A stretch of 64,000 nt of DNA from Bryopsis sp. KO-2023 (taxonomy: Eukaryota; Chlorophyta; Ulvophyceae; Bryopsidales; Bryopsidaceae): positions 4,092,001 through 4,156,000 of the forward strand of contig BSYQ01000008.1 of NCBI GenBank assembly GCA_030272585.1, read 5' to 3'. Shown one piece after another: positions 34,222 to 47,600 of this stretch; within the stretch, counting starts at the first letter, position 1, and each line of letters opens with the position of its first letter. The notes beneath the pieces were generated by a model. It saw nothing but the letters and a program-made list of their open reading frames with translations, made no database searches and had not been told where the DNA came from. The position numbers and the translations under genes were made by a program.

Positions 34222-36354
34222 ATGCGCTTGCCAGTCGCAGACACGTCTCGAAATATCGATTGTCTCGGGTGGCTCCACGCGAGGCCGACGCGACATTCCC
34301 TCAGTCGAGTCCCCAGACGTCGCCGGATTTCTGCGACGTCAGGCAGCGATGACGTTCCTCTTCCGAGCGATGGAACTGTGAAGAGCAGTTCGGAGGATGA
34401 CCTGCGGGCTCGAATCCTCAAGGCGAAGGAGTACAAGTCTGAGCTTGCGTCGAAGCAGCCGATCTCACCCCCTGAGGTGGTTACCCAAGATTCCACTGCG
34501 GACAATTCACCAGAAAATGGAGCTGGGCATGTTGGTGGTGAGCCAACATCTGCAGCACCCCAGGGAATACCAAACAAGGGACCACCAGAGACCCCTCCCC
34601 TAGCATCCAGGGTGGCCCCTGAGCCGGAAAGGCCAGAAGACAGTGCCAGGAGACTGTCCCAGGCAGATTTTCAGGCCAGATTCAATATGGGTAGCCAGGC
34701 TGGCAGCTCCTCTGCCCCATCGTTCAGGGAGTCCAAGGAAGAAATCCTGAATGACCCCGCTGCTGAACTGAAACGGATCGAAGCCACCAGGGGCAGTGCA
34801 TCGGAAGCTGCTGGTTTCTTGAAGGATGTCTACTCTGAGGAGAAGGCAAAGCTGGTGGCTGATATTAAAAAAAACATGCCCAATATGAGACCTGAGGATT
34901 TCACGGAGGCGAGGGAGGAAAGAGTGCGGGCGATGGGGGCCGATGTGATTTCGGTGGATAAAAGTTACAAGCCCACCGTTTCCACATGGGGGGTGTATCC
35001 TCGGCCGGACAATATTTCGAAGACGTATGGGGGTGGGAAAACGATCGACCCCACGAAGCCTTTGGAAGAGGATCGTGTCAAAGCAAAAAGGGATCAGGAA
35101 GTTCTGGATAGCATCAAGAAATACAGGTGTGGTGGTGGTGGCGGAGGGGGGGGGGGACATGTGGAATCGGCAAGAAAGAAAATACAGTGCGAGCTGAACC
35201 ATAATATTCCTGTCCAAACTTATGCAGGAATTACGACCCCCCCCCCCCCCTCCCCCCCCTGTCCCCACAGCCACCAGTGAGAATCAATGTTTTTTTGGAA
35301 GATTTGGGCAGAGCTGATAACCAAAAAGACGAAAGATGAGAATTTCTTGGAGTCTGCTCTTCGTCGGTGGAGTGTGAGTCGAATGCTGTTTTGTTATCAA
35401 ATCCTGATCTGCTTGATTTTTTTCTCGCAGAAAAGGGGTCGGCCTGGATATGGATCCAGAAATCAAGAGGAAATTCAAGGCGGTCTACAACAAGGGGATG
35501 AAATACTTCGAAGCGGGGGAACTGTCGGCTGCGTTTCGAAAATTCGATTCTGCCTCCGAGCTGGTTGAATGGAAATCGAAGCTAGGGGGCGAGGCGGAAT
35601 ATCACAAGGCATTGTGCTTGGATTCGCTGGGAAAATCCCAGAAGGCAAAACCGATGTACAATAGGTTGACCAAGTGAGTCATTTTGCGGCAGCCGTCTTG
35701 TCGGAGCGTCATTTTCTTTGAATTTTTTTATATTATTGTTCTTCCCCCCCCCCCCTCCCCTCCCCCACCGACACACAATGCCAGGAAATGGAGCCTGTAG
35801 GGATTCCAGTGTGCAGATGGGTGATTTGGGGTTACTGTTGGGTGAAGGGAATTTGCCTCATGCTTTGAAAATTGAACATTTCACACTTTTCGTCTTTAAT
35901 TTCTTCTCAGTAGTTTCTTTTTTGCTCAGAAATGCTTGTTCTTCTTTCCTATCTCCGGGCTAAACATCGCTTTGAACGCTATTTTGAAACAAAGACTTCT
36001 ACCGGGTTCATGATCGTCAACCTCCCGATCCCGATTCAGGGAGTAAAAAAAAAGTGTGAAAAGAGTGAGGGAATTTTTTTTTCTTGTCTGTTTCGATCCA
36101 GGCACCCGAATCCAGACGTGAGGAAAATGGCGAAAAGGATGTTGTTCGGCTTCCAAGCGATGGATAATTTGAAGACCCACACAATTTCTTACACGGCCGG
36201 AAACGATTACCAGGATTATTTCAAGAGAATGACCTCCCAATGGGACAACACCTATTTCGAAGAAGATGCGGAGATCGACACCGGATCGCTCTTGTTTCTT
36301 GTATCAATGATATTTTTACCGATAGCCTTAGTCTTTCTATTAACGCAGCGATGA
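34222..36354 (+). CDS. Plastid-targeted TPR-like protein with C-terminal membrane anchor
   Basis: Three exons, 34222-35126, 35431-35673 and 36102-36354, phases closed, 466 residues. The first about 45 residues are Arg/Ser/Thr-rich (PTRHSLSRVPRRRRISATSG), consistent with a chloroplast transit peptide. A low-complexity Pro/Ser/Glu region is followed by a conserved block (LKDVYSEEKAKLVADIKKNM; RPEDFTEAREERVRAMGADV; WGVYPRPDNI). Exon 2 carries a TPR-like helical pair (VYNKGMKYFEAGELSAAFRK and EAEYHKALCLDSLGKSQKAK), and exon 3 RKMAKRMLFGFQAMDNLK. One membrane helix ends the protein (SLLFLVSMIFLPIALVFLL). Proteins of this layout occur in plants as uncharacterised chloroplast TPR proteins; the role is unknown, possibly complex assembly at the thylakoid or envelope. 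Intron 1 contains facing G and C runs. Confidence 0.85.
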
Positions 36355-37803
36355 TTTTTTTTTTTTGCTTCGATATTTTTCTTTGGAGGATTTTATTCGG
36401 TTTGATGCTTCCGTTCGTTTGGATATTTTGTGTGGCTTTTTTTCTTTCTTGGGGTGAGGGAGGTCGATTGAAAAGAGGCGTCTTTTTTTAATTTCTGGTG
36501 ATGTGGGGATTTTTGTAGGGGTGAAAAATTCAATGTTCTTTTGTGATGAATTGCTGCCACCAACGTATCGTGTTTGAGATACATAAAGAAAAAAATAATA
36601 ATTACAAAAATGAAAGGCGAGCGAACCCTCAAAGGGGGTGGAGGGGTTAACCCCCTTTGGTTTCCTGCATTCCATCTCATGCTGGTTCAAAGAAATTTGT
36701 TTCTTCCATTTTATCTAGAAACAGGTAGGTTTCCTGAACCCCAAATTCTAGTTTCCTTCTTTTTTAAATCACCCAAGACGGTGCTGATGGTGGAGATGTA
36801 TGAACACACCATGCCAGGAGTCGGGCTTCTGCTTTCTTTCTGTTGGTGGTGTTACTATTGAGCCAATATTGCACCCTGCCTTCAGAAGGTTCAAAACCAC
36901 AATGGAGTACCAGCATATCAAACTTCCATCCACTCAATTTGAGCTGCTTTTTTTTTCTTTTCCCCAAAGAAAAAACCATCGAACTGGAACTACATACAAA
37001 CAAACACAACATAAAATAACATACACTCCCTTGGACGATGTTTTTTTTAATAAACCGATCCAAAAATTTCCCTGCCCCCAACACCTCACCTCTAAATGCA
37101 AATGTAAGGTTTCACATCGAAACCCAGTCCCTTTTTTTTAAAACAAAAACAAGAAATTAACCGTCCAGTACAACATACAGACCCTGCAAAACTTTTCCAG
37201 GAGATCCTCCCTTCATTCATTCAAAAAGAATATCCGCTCAAACACACACACACAATACCACCAACAAAAACAAAGGCTAAAAATTCCAAAGGAAAAAAAA
37301 AACAAAAATAAAATCCTATTCACCAAAAAACCCTACTTTTCCTTTTTTTTGGAGCACCTCTTCTTTCAACTTCAACCCACCACAGCGATCTCACATTCAC
37401 TACTTTTTGTTCAGAGTTGTTTTTTCAGTGTTTTTTCTCCCCCTTGAAATTTCTTTTTTCCTTTTTTTTCCCCTCAACTAGATATCTTTTACTTTTCCCT
37501 TTGTTCAAGATTTCTCAGTGTTTTTTTTTCTCCTCCTTGAAATTTCTTTTTTTTTCCCCTCAACTACATATCTTTTATCTTTTTTTTTTTTTTCCTTTGT
37601 TTAAGAAACAACTCCCCCACACGCGTTTAAAAACAACAACGTCGGCATCATGCATTCTATTTATATATATCTATTTCCAACTCCAAACACACACACAATA
37701 CATCTTTTCTTTTTTCATGTATATCTAAAACAAACCAACAAAATATAATACCCGTTCGTTTTTTTTATCTATCGTCATTTTTTTTTTCTTCCCCCCCCTT
37801 TGG
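36355..37803. other. Homopolymer-rich convergent intergenic region
   Basis: 3' flanks of the TPR gene and the F-box gene. The right part (37320-37620, 37740-37800) is a near-continuous pyrimidine tract on the plus strand. No supportable gene. Confidence 0.55.
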
Positions 37804-40800
37804 TTAGAAAAACTGAACCTCCTGCCCTAACAGATACAATTTCCCGATATCGATATTGGGGCCTTTGCTTTGGTCCCATGTGCATTGATCCATGATGTCT
37901 TCGAAGGAATTCAGCGTCAAATAAACGGCATTTCCTAAGATCGGTTTGGAGAGTGCCATCGAAATTCGATTCCTTTCGATCGACATGAAAGTCCTAGCTT
38001 CCGAGACTCGCTGCCGTTTCAACTCCACAGTCTTACATAGAGCACCGAGACCAGCAAAACCAACTGCAGGGGCAGCAGAAAACACAAACACACACACAGT
38101 TTGACATTCTTTCTCGTGAGTGAGACTCGATTCCACACACACAAACAAACGGACAAAAAATGAAAAATGATGATCTGATTAAAAACAAAAAAATTGCCTT
38201 GACTTTGCTGCAGGATTTTATCTGGTTAGGTTTGTTTTTTTTTCGTAATCGTCGGTTGTGTTTTCATAAATCTCATGTATGTATGGTGTTGCAACAGGGA
38301 GGATTCGAACTTGTAATGCTTGTTCCTTTTTTTTTTTTTTCCTATTTTTGGGTGCTTTTCATTGATTTTGATTTTTCTTTTTTCTTTGATGTTTTTCATT
38401 CACGCCTTCTCCTGCTCCTCATTCTCTTTTTTTCCCCAAAAAAAGATGCACATCCCTCCCGTATATTTGTTTTTCTCTTTTTTTCTTTTTTCAAATTTTG
38501 TGCCACAGCATTTTTTTTGTTGTTGTTTCAAATTCAAATTTTGTGCTCCAGTATTCTCAAGAAAAAAGTTAATGCCACGACCCAAAAAAAATAAAAAATC
38601 GTTTCATGGATGCAATCGAAATCATTTTTTCCCCCCCTCGTCACATAAACACATCCGGAACCATCCACTCAAAAACCAAAACACCAAAAAAACCCCTCCA
38701 CAAAAAAAACTAATCTCATTTTACCAACATGAATTCCACCCACCTGCCAGTTTCTCCCTGCGTTCGATTTCCGCCTCGCTCTGCCGATCGTCATACTCAG
38801 TCTGACTGTAGAAATGAAACCACAGTACCGGCCGAGGTCCACACCCTTCCCTGTCGAACTCCACCCACTCCCCGTTGCTCCCCCAACACACCCTCATCGG
38901 CCGGAACACTCCTCTCGAGCAAACCGCCAAAACATCCTCCATGACATTCAACCCCCCCAAAATCGGCACCGCCCCGCTCTGCGTTTCCTTGTACATAACC
39001 TGAGCTCTTTCCGCTGGCCCCCCCTTGGCAATCAGCTCCGTCCAATCGGTGCTGCCTATCGACACCGTCCCTGATTGCACCGGGCAAGAAAACCTGCCTT
39101 TTCGACACACGATCACTCTGTGGAGCACCGCCAGTTTGGACGCATCCTGCTTGATTTCGTCCAAATCCACCATCACCCGTTCGTCGAAAAAATGACATTC
39201 CTCTTCGGGCAGCTGGGCAGGGCTTACGTCCGGCTCCAATTTCGAACTCCATTTGGTCGGGTACAAAGGCAGCACTCGGCCCCTCGATTGAACCCTCCAC
39301 GGCAAAAAAGCCCCCACGCAATTGATGTGTCGATTCAGCTTTCCCTTGGAGCAATATCCTTTGTACCATCGATCGCTGAAAATGCTGCCCATCCAATACA
39401 GAGGCCAACCATCCTGCAAGCCCCCGTCGGTCAACACCCCGCAGAAGGAGAGCAATTGCTCCTTGTGCAGCGAAACATCACCGTTTTCCTCGCCAGAGGT
39501 AACATCCGCCGTCGAAGGGCTGCTTGTGCTGGACGAGGGGGTCGTAGCCATTGTCATATTTCTGCACCCCAGAAAAAAACCAACAAAAAACACTCTTTCA
39601 AGAAATCCTGCAGAAATTGATGCAATTTTGTCCAACAGCACTTTCCTTTTTTTGGGGGGGGGGGGGGAAAGAAGCTTTTTGAGGAAATCTGAGGATTTAA
39701 CTTCGTTCAGCCTTTTCCTCACGGAAGAGCAACATATAGAAATTTGATGTTGCCATTGGAATTCTTGCCGCCCAATTTCAAAAGCATTAAATGCTGGCAT
39801 CCACTGGAGCAGTGGAGGAACCCTCAAACGAAGATATGCATTTGTAAAATTCAGCATTTTTTTTTTGCAGAATCTTGCCATACCCACAACGTGAATAACA
39901 GCTGAAAATGCTTAATCCAAAACGTCTGGTGAGTTGGAAAAAAAAGGATTAGGATTTATTTATTTTATTTTAATTTAATTAATTTTTTTCATGTTTCATA
40001 ATTGATGCTTCTGTGTGATGACTAACGGGGAATTCAAACACGGCTACAAAAAAGAATATGGTTTAATATTTTTTTAAAAGATGCTGACCCAGATAAATCA
40101 TCTGCAGTTTTAAAGGGTGGCATCTGTATCCTCAATCAAAAACAGTATAAATTTAAAATAAAAAAAAATAAAAAAAGGATTTTTGGACCAGGAAGACTAC
40201 GGTATCTGCACAAAGCGAATCCCTTAATCGATTCGAAGCACACAGTTTTTTGAAATTGAATTAAATCCTGGACTGGGAGGATTTTCCATAGATATATAAG
40301 CAAAAGATTAAAAAAAAGATAAAAATGTATAGAGAGAGAGGAAAAGAATATTTCCACGAAAACACCCACCCACACAAGGGCCCAATTGGGATATTGCCAA
40401 ATTCCATTCAACTTTCCCTCGCAGTGGCTCTGTTTCCCAGTTTCTTTAAGAATATTTCAATTCCTCCTAATCCCCCAAAAATAACGAAAGAAAAAAGTAA
40501 CTAAATATACAAATATATATGTATATGCAATAGCTAAAAGTAACCCCCACACAAAAAGATAGAAACGATATTCCTGATTCTCTTTCGCGTTTCCGACGTG
40601 CTGCGTGTTCGACGCTGCCGCACCCTTACTCCAGACGGGGGCATTCCAAAAATAGATGGGAAAAACAACCCTTCGTACCCGAACATTTTCAGCAGATCTT
40701 GAAAGTCTCTGCTGCAACGCGTCGGCAACCGCATTCCGAACTGCGACTCGAAATGCGACGCCCACAACGATGGCCATTGCCCCAGAGAAAACAAGCGTTT

Positions 40801-40908
40801 CGACGCCGCTTGAAATCTCAACGTGGATTTCCCATCGAGCCGCTTCAACACGTCCACCAAGCAGGCGTCAGGAACGTCTTCGAAATTCACACTTCCTTGT
40901 TCCGCCAT
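37804..40908 (-). CDS. F-box protein
   Basis: Three exons, 40679-40908, 38744-39561 and 37804-38063, phases closed, 435 residues. The F-box is at about residues 9-50 (FEDVPDACLVDVLKRLDGKS then LRFQAASKRLFSLGQWPSLW), with a following WASHFESQFGM. After a Ser/Thr-rich linker (TTPSSSTSSPSTADVTSGEE) comes a folded region of about 290 residues that I do not recognise, with GWPLYWMGSIFSDRWYKGYC, a CHFFDERVMVDLDEI segment and a closing NAVYLTLNSFEDIMDQCTWD. F-box proteins recruit substrates to SCF (SKP1-CUL1) ubiquitin ligases; the C-terminal region would be the substrate module. No Kelch, LRR or WD repeats are seen. Intron 1 is 1117 nt and T-rich. Confidence 0.82.
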
Positions 40909-41799
40909 CGTTCGTGGTTTTCCGAACTGCAAGCTTTACTTACGTTTGCGAGAAGAAATAAAAAAAGAGAAAATACGAATATCTTCAGTTTGATTTTGTG
41001 GAAGCTCAGCCCCCGAACAAAAATTGAGGGAGGACGAAGAACTAATGGGCAGTTGGCGTCAGGCAAACGTGGTTTCACCGAAACGTCACGTCACATCGTC
41101 GCGGAAAGAGCAGGAGAAAGGACACTGAGAGACAGCCCGCAGTTTCTGTGAACCCACCCAACTAATCGAGATTCAAAGCAAATTCTGTCAAAAAGACGTA
41201 ACCAATCACCAACAATTACACTATGGGAAAAAGAGGAAGAAGACATCGGCCTCCCACAATCCCCAACGCACATGGGAGGACCGCCGTCACCCTTTTTTTT
41301 CCTTACTTCCTGCTGGTTGAAGGATTCGCAACCATTGTGTCATGCCGTGAGGACTCATCCTGAGTAATTCACAAGATCCACACTCGGCGGGTGCACGGTG
41401 GGGCCCCAGCTTTCTCCTGCAGCCCTCACGTTGCTGTTCTGCTCACCCGCGATCGAACGCACGGCGGTTGGCAGGCAGTAACGAGCCAAAGAACTCGTTG
41501 AGAATTGCGCAACAAGGCTCGAGATGTTCTGGAATCGCATCGAGAAATCGGCCCAGGCATGCAGAGTGCCATTCCGTTTTCGCAGTAGACGCGTGGGGAC
41601 GCCGCCATCACTGCTGCCAGGCCCGCCACCCGGTCGGATCCGTACATGCTCCGTCGATTTGAAAGATCGCACTGAAGTATATGTAGTCTTCAACGGACTG
41701 TTCGCGCAGCGAGGTGGCTGGTGGTGTAATTTGGGGTGGTCCTGAAACCGAAGAAGGAAAGTGGTAAGAGAGGTGGGAGAAAAAGCCAACGAAAAAAAA
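40909..41799. promoter_or_regulatory. Shared upstream region of the F-box and expansin genes
   Basis: 890 bp between start codons of two divergent genes. Short ORFs at 41355-41825 on the minus strand have no recognised domain. No clear TATA element was seen for either gene. Confidence 0.4.
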
Positions 41800-42927
41800 A
41801 TGGCGATGGCTGTGGCGACGTCCAAGGTTTTGGTTTTGCTCGTCTTCGTTGCTCTTGGCTTGGTCCCAGGGGCGTTCTCCTATGGATGGAGGATCGGAAG
41901 AGCGACGAACTACGGGGACGCGTCTACAGGAGACCCTGCCTCCTTCCACTCGTAAGCAGGAACCAGCAAGGATATCTTTTGTTTTCGTTTTATGTAATGA
42001 GATATATGAGTCGAGAGCTAAAAAAATATCTGTTGCAACGCTGCAGGGGGTCCTGCGGTTATGGATCACTCTGGGGTAAAGGTGTTGACAACTTGAACGT
42101 GTTGGCGATCCCTAGCAAGCACCCAGACTTCCAATGGAGTTGTGGGTAAGTTGAAGAGTGTCGCGATCAAAAACCGTTGTCATCACGGTGTACCGCCGCA
42201 ACAACTGGCTGACCGGTGTGCGATACCAGGTCGTGCTATGAAGTGAAGTGCCACCCAATGACATACAAGGACAACTACGGGAATGTGCACCATCGAGAGC
42301 ACGCTTGCTACGATCCCCACAGAGTTATTACCTTCGCTGTGACCGACTGTTGCCCCTGCCACTCTAACACCCAGTGGTACGTTATACTCTCCATTTTGGT
42401 TTGAATCTACAGTACAGTGTATTTCTTCCCTGCCTTCAGTAGTTATCACGCAACGTTGTCGACGACTGTTCGCATTCTTGGCCAGGTGCTGCGGCGACAT
42501 GGACCATTTCGACCTGTCCCACCACGGCTTTTCTCAGGTGAGTTATGAGGGTTGAAACGCTCGACGTGACAAACCCACGTGCATTCGTGAAACATATTGC
42601 GTCATGTTCAACAGCCCCTGTGAGCTGCATGCACTAATCTTTCATTTCTTAGTCTCAGTTTCAAGCCCTGTAAAAATCTGACTGTCTCCAGCCCCATGTT
42701 ACATATACCCCACTAGCCAAGCAATATCTGGCTCACTCCCATCCCAACCCTGAGACTGACATGGCATATCGGTGCTACTGCTGTTGGATGAACATCTCAC
42801 TTGGTGCTTGTGCATTCAGCTCGCGGCCCGTCACTGGGGAACCTTTGGGATTAAGTACAGAAAGGTTGCTTGCCCTTGGTATGTCAGCCTTCCCAAAAAA
42901 CACCACTATGGACACAAGAGGTTCTGA
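41800..42927 (+). CDS. Expansin, domain 1 only as far as can be seen
   Basis: Exons 41800-41951, 42047-42145, 42230-42376, 42486-42537 and 42820-42927 (to the first in-frame stop), phases closed. A signal peptide (about residues 1-28, VLVLLVFVALGLVPGAFS) precedes the GH45-like double-psi barrel: RATNYGDAS, GSCGYGSLW, SCGSCYEVKCH, VTDCCPC, and the family's HFD motif in DMDHFDLSHHGFSQ, then HWGTFGIKYRKVACPW, which matches the end of expansin domain 1. Cysteines expected in this domain are present. Expansins loosen cell walls non-enzymatically. The usual C-terminal CBM63 domain is missing: reading on from RKVACP reaches a stop at 42927. Alternatively a donor at 42879 (CCTTG|GTATGT) leads to a domain-2 exon, but none was found up to 44600. 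Confidence 0.85.
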
Positions 42928-44611
42928 GAAAAACGCTTGCTGGTGGGAATGGACAACAATCAACCCAAGAATCGGAAACCTTGCAGAACAAGCTAAAAAA
43001 GACTGCAGGAGACGGTTTGCAAGTCATACAAAATATATCTTGATGCTTTTTTTTATTATGTGTTTTTTTAACAAATGTGTCCGCCCTCCACTAGTCGGAG
43101 GTGGGGCTGAATTATCCTCTCTTTTCTTTACTAATGGTTTTATATTTTGATATGTATGGGAGTGACGTATAGAGATTGGGAAACAGATATTCGGAGGGAG
43201 AGGAATTGACATTTTGAAGGAGGGAGGGAGGGGGGATATACTGAGGGCATAAGTTTTCAGTCAGACGATTTCCCCCCACCAGGGGTGGGATTTGGTTGCA
43301 ATATTCTGTCTGCTGGAAGAATTGGCTGGTTTGCTTTCGGGGGGAAACAGGGAGGGGGAAAGGGTAAGAAAATGAACAGGTTTGATTTCCTCTGGAGTTT
43401 GCTCCGTTCTTTTTCTTATTATTTTCACCCATTACCTCCATCCCTTTTCTTTCCCGATTTATTTGATAACGTTTTCCCACAAGGAGGGTCGAAGTGACTA
43501 TGCAAGAAAGATTCAAGACAGGCCTGCTATGGAAGGAAAAAAAAAAAAAAGCCATAGGGGCCAACTTTCATAAATATATGCATTGATTTTCTGTTTTTGG
43601 CCCACCAAAACTTGGGAGGATGTGGATTTATGGTCAAGAGGTAGGGAGAATTTGTGTTGAATTTCAAGGGGCAGAAGCAGATAAACACTCCAAGAATGAG
43701 GTTGCTCTCTCGTTTTTTGGAATAAGAAAACAGTGATAAAAAACTTAAATAGATGGCAATGAACCATCTATTTGAAAGAGGGACAGTGACGGCCAAAAAG
43801 AGTCGAAAAAAAGAAAAGAAAAAAAAGGTCGATCCACTGCCTGGTTTTATATTTGATTTAGGATGTAGGGGAATTGTGTCCGGTTTTGAGGTCAGAATTG
43901 GAGATGTTTTCATGTTGGTTTTTTTTCTTAGGAGAATTGGGCGTTGTGCTGACATAGGAAGAGCCGTCAGTCAGACATAAAGATCTTTTAAGAATCAAAC
44001 ACTATGTTCTTTCAAAATGGAGTCGCATGTGTGCTGGACTTGCATGGTGGAATTCACACGAGTGGGGCACTACCCAAAACCTCGTTCTCTTGCATTTCTG
44101 TTTGGGAGTCTTATTTCTTGAGAAAGCTGTATAAGGTTAGCACAGGGGGCTGAGTTCTGCTCCACTCTTCCAAACAATTGGATAGGGTCTCTCTAATATC
44201 GACAGGGTTGTCAGTTTCAAAATCTTGTTTCAAGGAAGAAAACACTGAGGGCATCTACAATCGGCCTGAAGGCCTTCATTATTCAAGCTTGTTGCGAAGT
44301 GATCTCAGTCCCCAATAAGATGCCACTATTGGAGTGGGTACAGAACTGGACAGTGTTCAATCATGCAACCGTCATGACCCAAACTGTTTTTCTCCTGAAA
44401 CATGATGGCTGTGGCGTATCACGTTCTTGTCAAGTGTTCTATCCTTGGCAAAATGTGTCCATTTGCAGCTTATCAAGTCTTTCTATGGAGTACAACCACC
44501 ACCCCAGCCCGCCAACTGACTGATTCGAGAGATTCATGGACATTTTCGAGCTTGGAGTTATCCCAAAATAACCCCCTGGACGCCAAAATCCTAATGACAG
44601 TACAAAACACT
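42928..44611. other. Intergenic, no supportable gene
   Basis: 3' flank of the expansin and of the coiled-coil gene. I searched it for a CBM63 exon and found none. It contains purine runs near 43225 and 43540. Small ORFs have no domain. Confidence 0.45.
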
Positions 44612-47600
44612 TCACGCCGCCGGTATGCTCATCTGGTGCAATCGCCTGCGTAAGTCCTGAACTTCTTGTTGAAGCAGGACCTTTTCATCCTGAGCCCTCA
44701 GCCAGAGACCACGAGAGTCTTGTACAGCCTCCACAAGTTCACGCTGTTGAGCCTGCCATGTCAAGACAGTGTTCCAGCGCACTGCAAACGGATTGTGAAA
44801 AGTTGAAAGAAAATATTGTATTCTGGGGGGTCTCACCTGACTCTGAGCCAGCTCTTGGGTCGATTTGAAATAAGCCATCTGGACTTGCTTCAACACTTCT
44901 CTCAGCTCGTGTGTTTTCGTCTCGATCTTAGCGTCCATTTCCTCCCTCATCGATTTGGATATTTTCTGCAGCCGATACCTGAAGTTCCACGGCTAAACGA
45001 CTCAAGTAACTTCCACGCAAAGTGCAAGAATAAATTCACCGTTTGCTGCGGATCGAACAGTTGTTAATTGGCGTTGTGCTAAAAGCATGAACAAGTACCC
45101 CTTGATCGCAGATGTGTGCCCTCGCATTGGGTGGATTTCCGTTTCGATTCTGAACTTTTCCAGCTTGGCGGACTTCTTTCTCCTGGCAGCCTTTCTTCTT
45201 CTGCAAGAGGGCTCCAGGCAGATTCCCTTTTGCGGAGTGGAGGTTATCACTCTGGATCTCTTCAACCGCCGCACGTTGCGGCGATGCCACTTGTCAGACT
45301 CTCGTTCCATGTGAACCACCCTAGCACAAAAAAAGCATCCAATTCGAGTTCGCCAATATTTTACGGGGGGCAAGCCATTGAACGACAACATGGGCGGGGG
45401 CGGCGCTTACCTTGGGGGTGCAGAAAGAGGTCGAGAAAGAATGCTTGTGTTGATCGGAGATACGTCCCCTCGCTTCTTGTGCTTTCCAAGGTATGATCGA
45501 ATCGAAAAAAACTGTGGTCGACCCGAATCAGACAATTCCCCTGGCGATGAAGCTTGACTTCCAGTCAGTGGATCAACGGGGAAGTCGCCTATCTCGGATT
45601 CTTCCAGGCCCAGCCAACCAACTCTACGTTGCGCTCTTCCCTGGCGACCTAGATTCTCTGACTCATGATCAATATCATACAGTGTCTGTTGCTGGAATCT
45701 TCCTTCCCCAGCGTGCTGAGGTCGTTCTCTTCTGATACTGCGCTTGTCTGCTTCTGCCTCTGATGTACTTGGATATCCAGTAGCATGCAAGCGCTCTGCA
45801 TCGCTCTCGGAAGATGAAGCTTCGTATGGACTTTCTGGGGTTGGCTGCCTATCAACAGCGGTCGCACTCTTGTTGTCGGGCCTCGATGGGCCTGTTGCGG
45901 CTCTACTCGACGCTTTAGGAGGTTTTCCTATGTCCTATAAAGTCCAGAATGCAGAAGATATAAAATACTATTCCGTAGTTCTGCCGTCTCAGAGGATGCG
46001 ACCATGCAAAACATTTCAAGAGCGACCTGCGCATGCTTCGTTTCGGCTGCACCAGGCACCACAGAAGAGGAGGATACTTCTCCCAGGTCGGCCAGGCGAT
46101 CAGCGCACTCTCGCTCGATCGAAGATACCAACGTGAGCAATTCCAAGGCGGCCATCATCCGAGCAGAACCCTGCTCTTTTGTCGGAGTGAACAGATCGTC
46201 CCCAACATCCTTATCCTGCATAACTTGATGGACGTGAGCCGAAATCGCAGCCATCAGGACATTCCCGATTGAAGGCGCGCTTGATGTTGGCTGTTGTTTC
46301 TGTCGCGTGGCGTCTGCCTGTTTCTCCTCTCCCTGCACAATTGATGATCATTGTTGACTTGCATGTGTATGTCTCTTTTCGAACGCTTCAGTTCATAAAA
46401 CTTGCTAGTTCTCACCAGGGCTTGCTGAATGACGCTGCGAATGATCTTGACAATAGTTTTTGCTCCATCAAGGCGGAAAGGCACGGGGTCGATGAGGGCT
46501 ACTCCTGCTGTCTCTCTCGGCGTATCGTCAGCATCATCTTCGAAACATGGATCTGGAACTGGGGGGTCGAGCTGCAAGCTGTCGGGAACATTGGCAGATG
46601 AGCTTGTTTTCTGTCTGTCGTGCTTGACCCTTGGCTTCTGAGCTGCTGTTTTTACAGGCTTTTCTTCCCGTTTCTCAATCTCGGCCAGCCTAAAGGAACA
46701 ACGCTTTGTTTTCTCGCTGGAATTCCCTGAAGCCAACTGTCGATGGGAAATTCGAAAAGTTCGCGCGATACCCTCGGTCATGATCCATTGTCTCTTCCTT
46801 CAACTCGTCAATCTTTGCACGCAATCGAGTAATTTCCTTCTTGAGATTGTCCTTCTCTTTTTTCCATTCTGAAGCTGCATCAGCGTTAGATTTTGCTGCT
46901 GGCTCCTTGACTGACATTCTTCTTGACCTTGGTGCTGGCTCTGGAGACGTTGGCTTTTTGCTGCTACGACATTGCAAAAACTTGAAACAGTGAAAATCTT
47001 AAGAAAATCTCAAAAGGGTGCTCCACACTTTGAATTTCCGATCAGGCAAGAGTGAAACACTCATCCATGCACATTTTCTCGAAAAGTGCTACCCTTGGGG
47101 TATCAAAAGTCGATCACTGAATACCTTGGTCCAGATTTTTTGGCTTCTTTCAGCTTCTGCTCCAGCTCCTGGACTCTGCAATCGTGGGCGCTCCCTTCCT
47201 CCTCTATTCGCCTGTGCAGCTCCTGCACTTCCTCCTCGTTCTGTTGCGTCATGTATTGTATCTGTTGTTCCAGCTGTTCGACTCGCCGATTGGCCGCGTC
47301 CATATTTTTGCACACTTCCTCTATCTGAATATTCATAATCATAATCATAATTACAACCCACAGCAAAAGAGAGCCATCACCCTCTATGATGCTGGAACAA
47401 AGACAAAAAGGAAAGAAAAGAAAAAGAAAAACAAAAAAAACAAAAACAAAACAAAAACCTTAGGATTGTAAACCTGCTGAACGTATTGAAGCCATTTTGC
47501 TGATAACTAAAGCTAATTTGCCCGATGGCACCCTACTAAAAAGATCCTTGGGATTAGCCCATCGAAAAACATCTGAATGCAAAGAACGAAAGGAAGAATA

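Noticed and set aside
38290..38320. GGATTCGAAC as part of a tRNA T-arm
   Set aside because: No acceptor stem, D-arm or anticodon stem can be formed around it.
41355..41825. 156-codon minus-strand ORF upstream of the expansin
   Set aside because: No motif, overlaps the expansin start region, and competing frames of similar length exist.
42960..44600. Possible CBM63 exons of the expansin
   Set aside because: Frames after each AG were read; none gives the Trp/Gly-rich strands expected.
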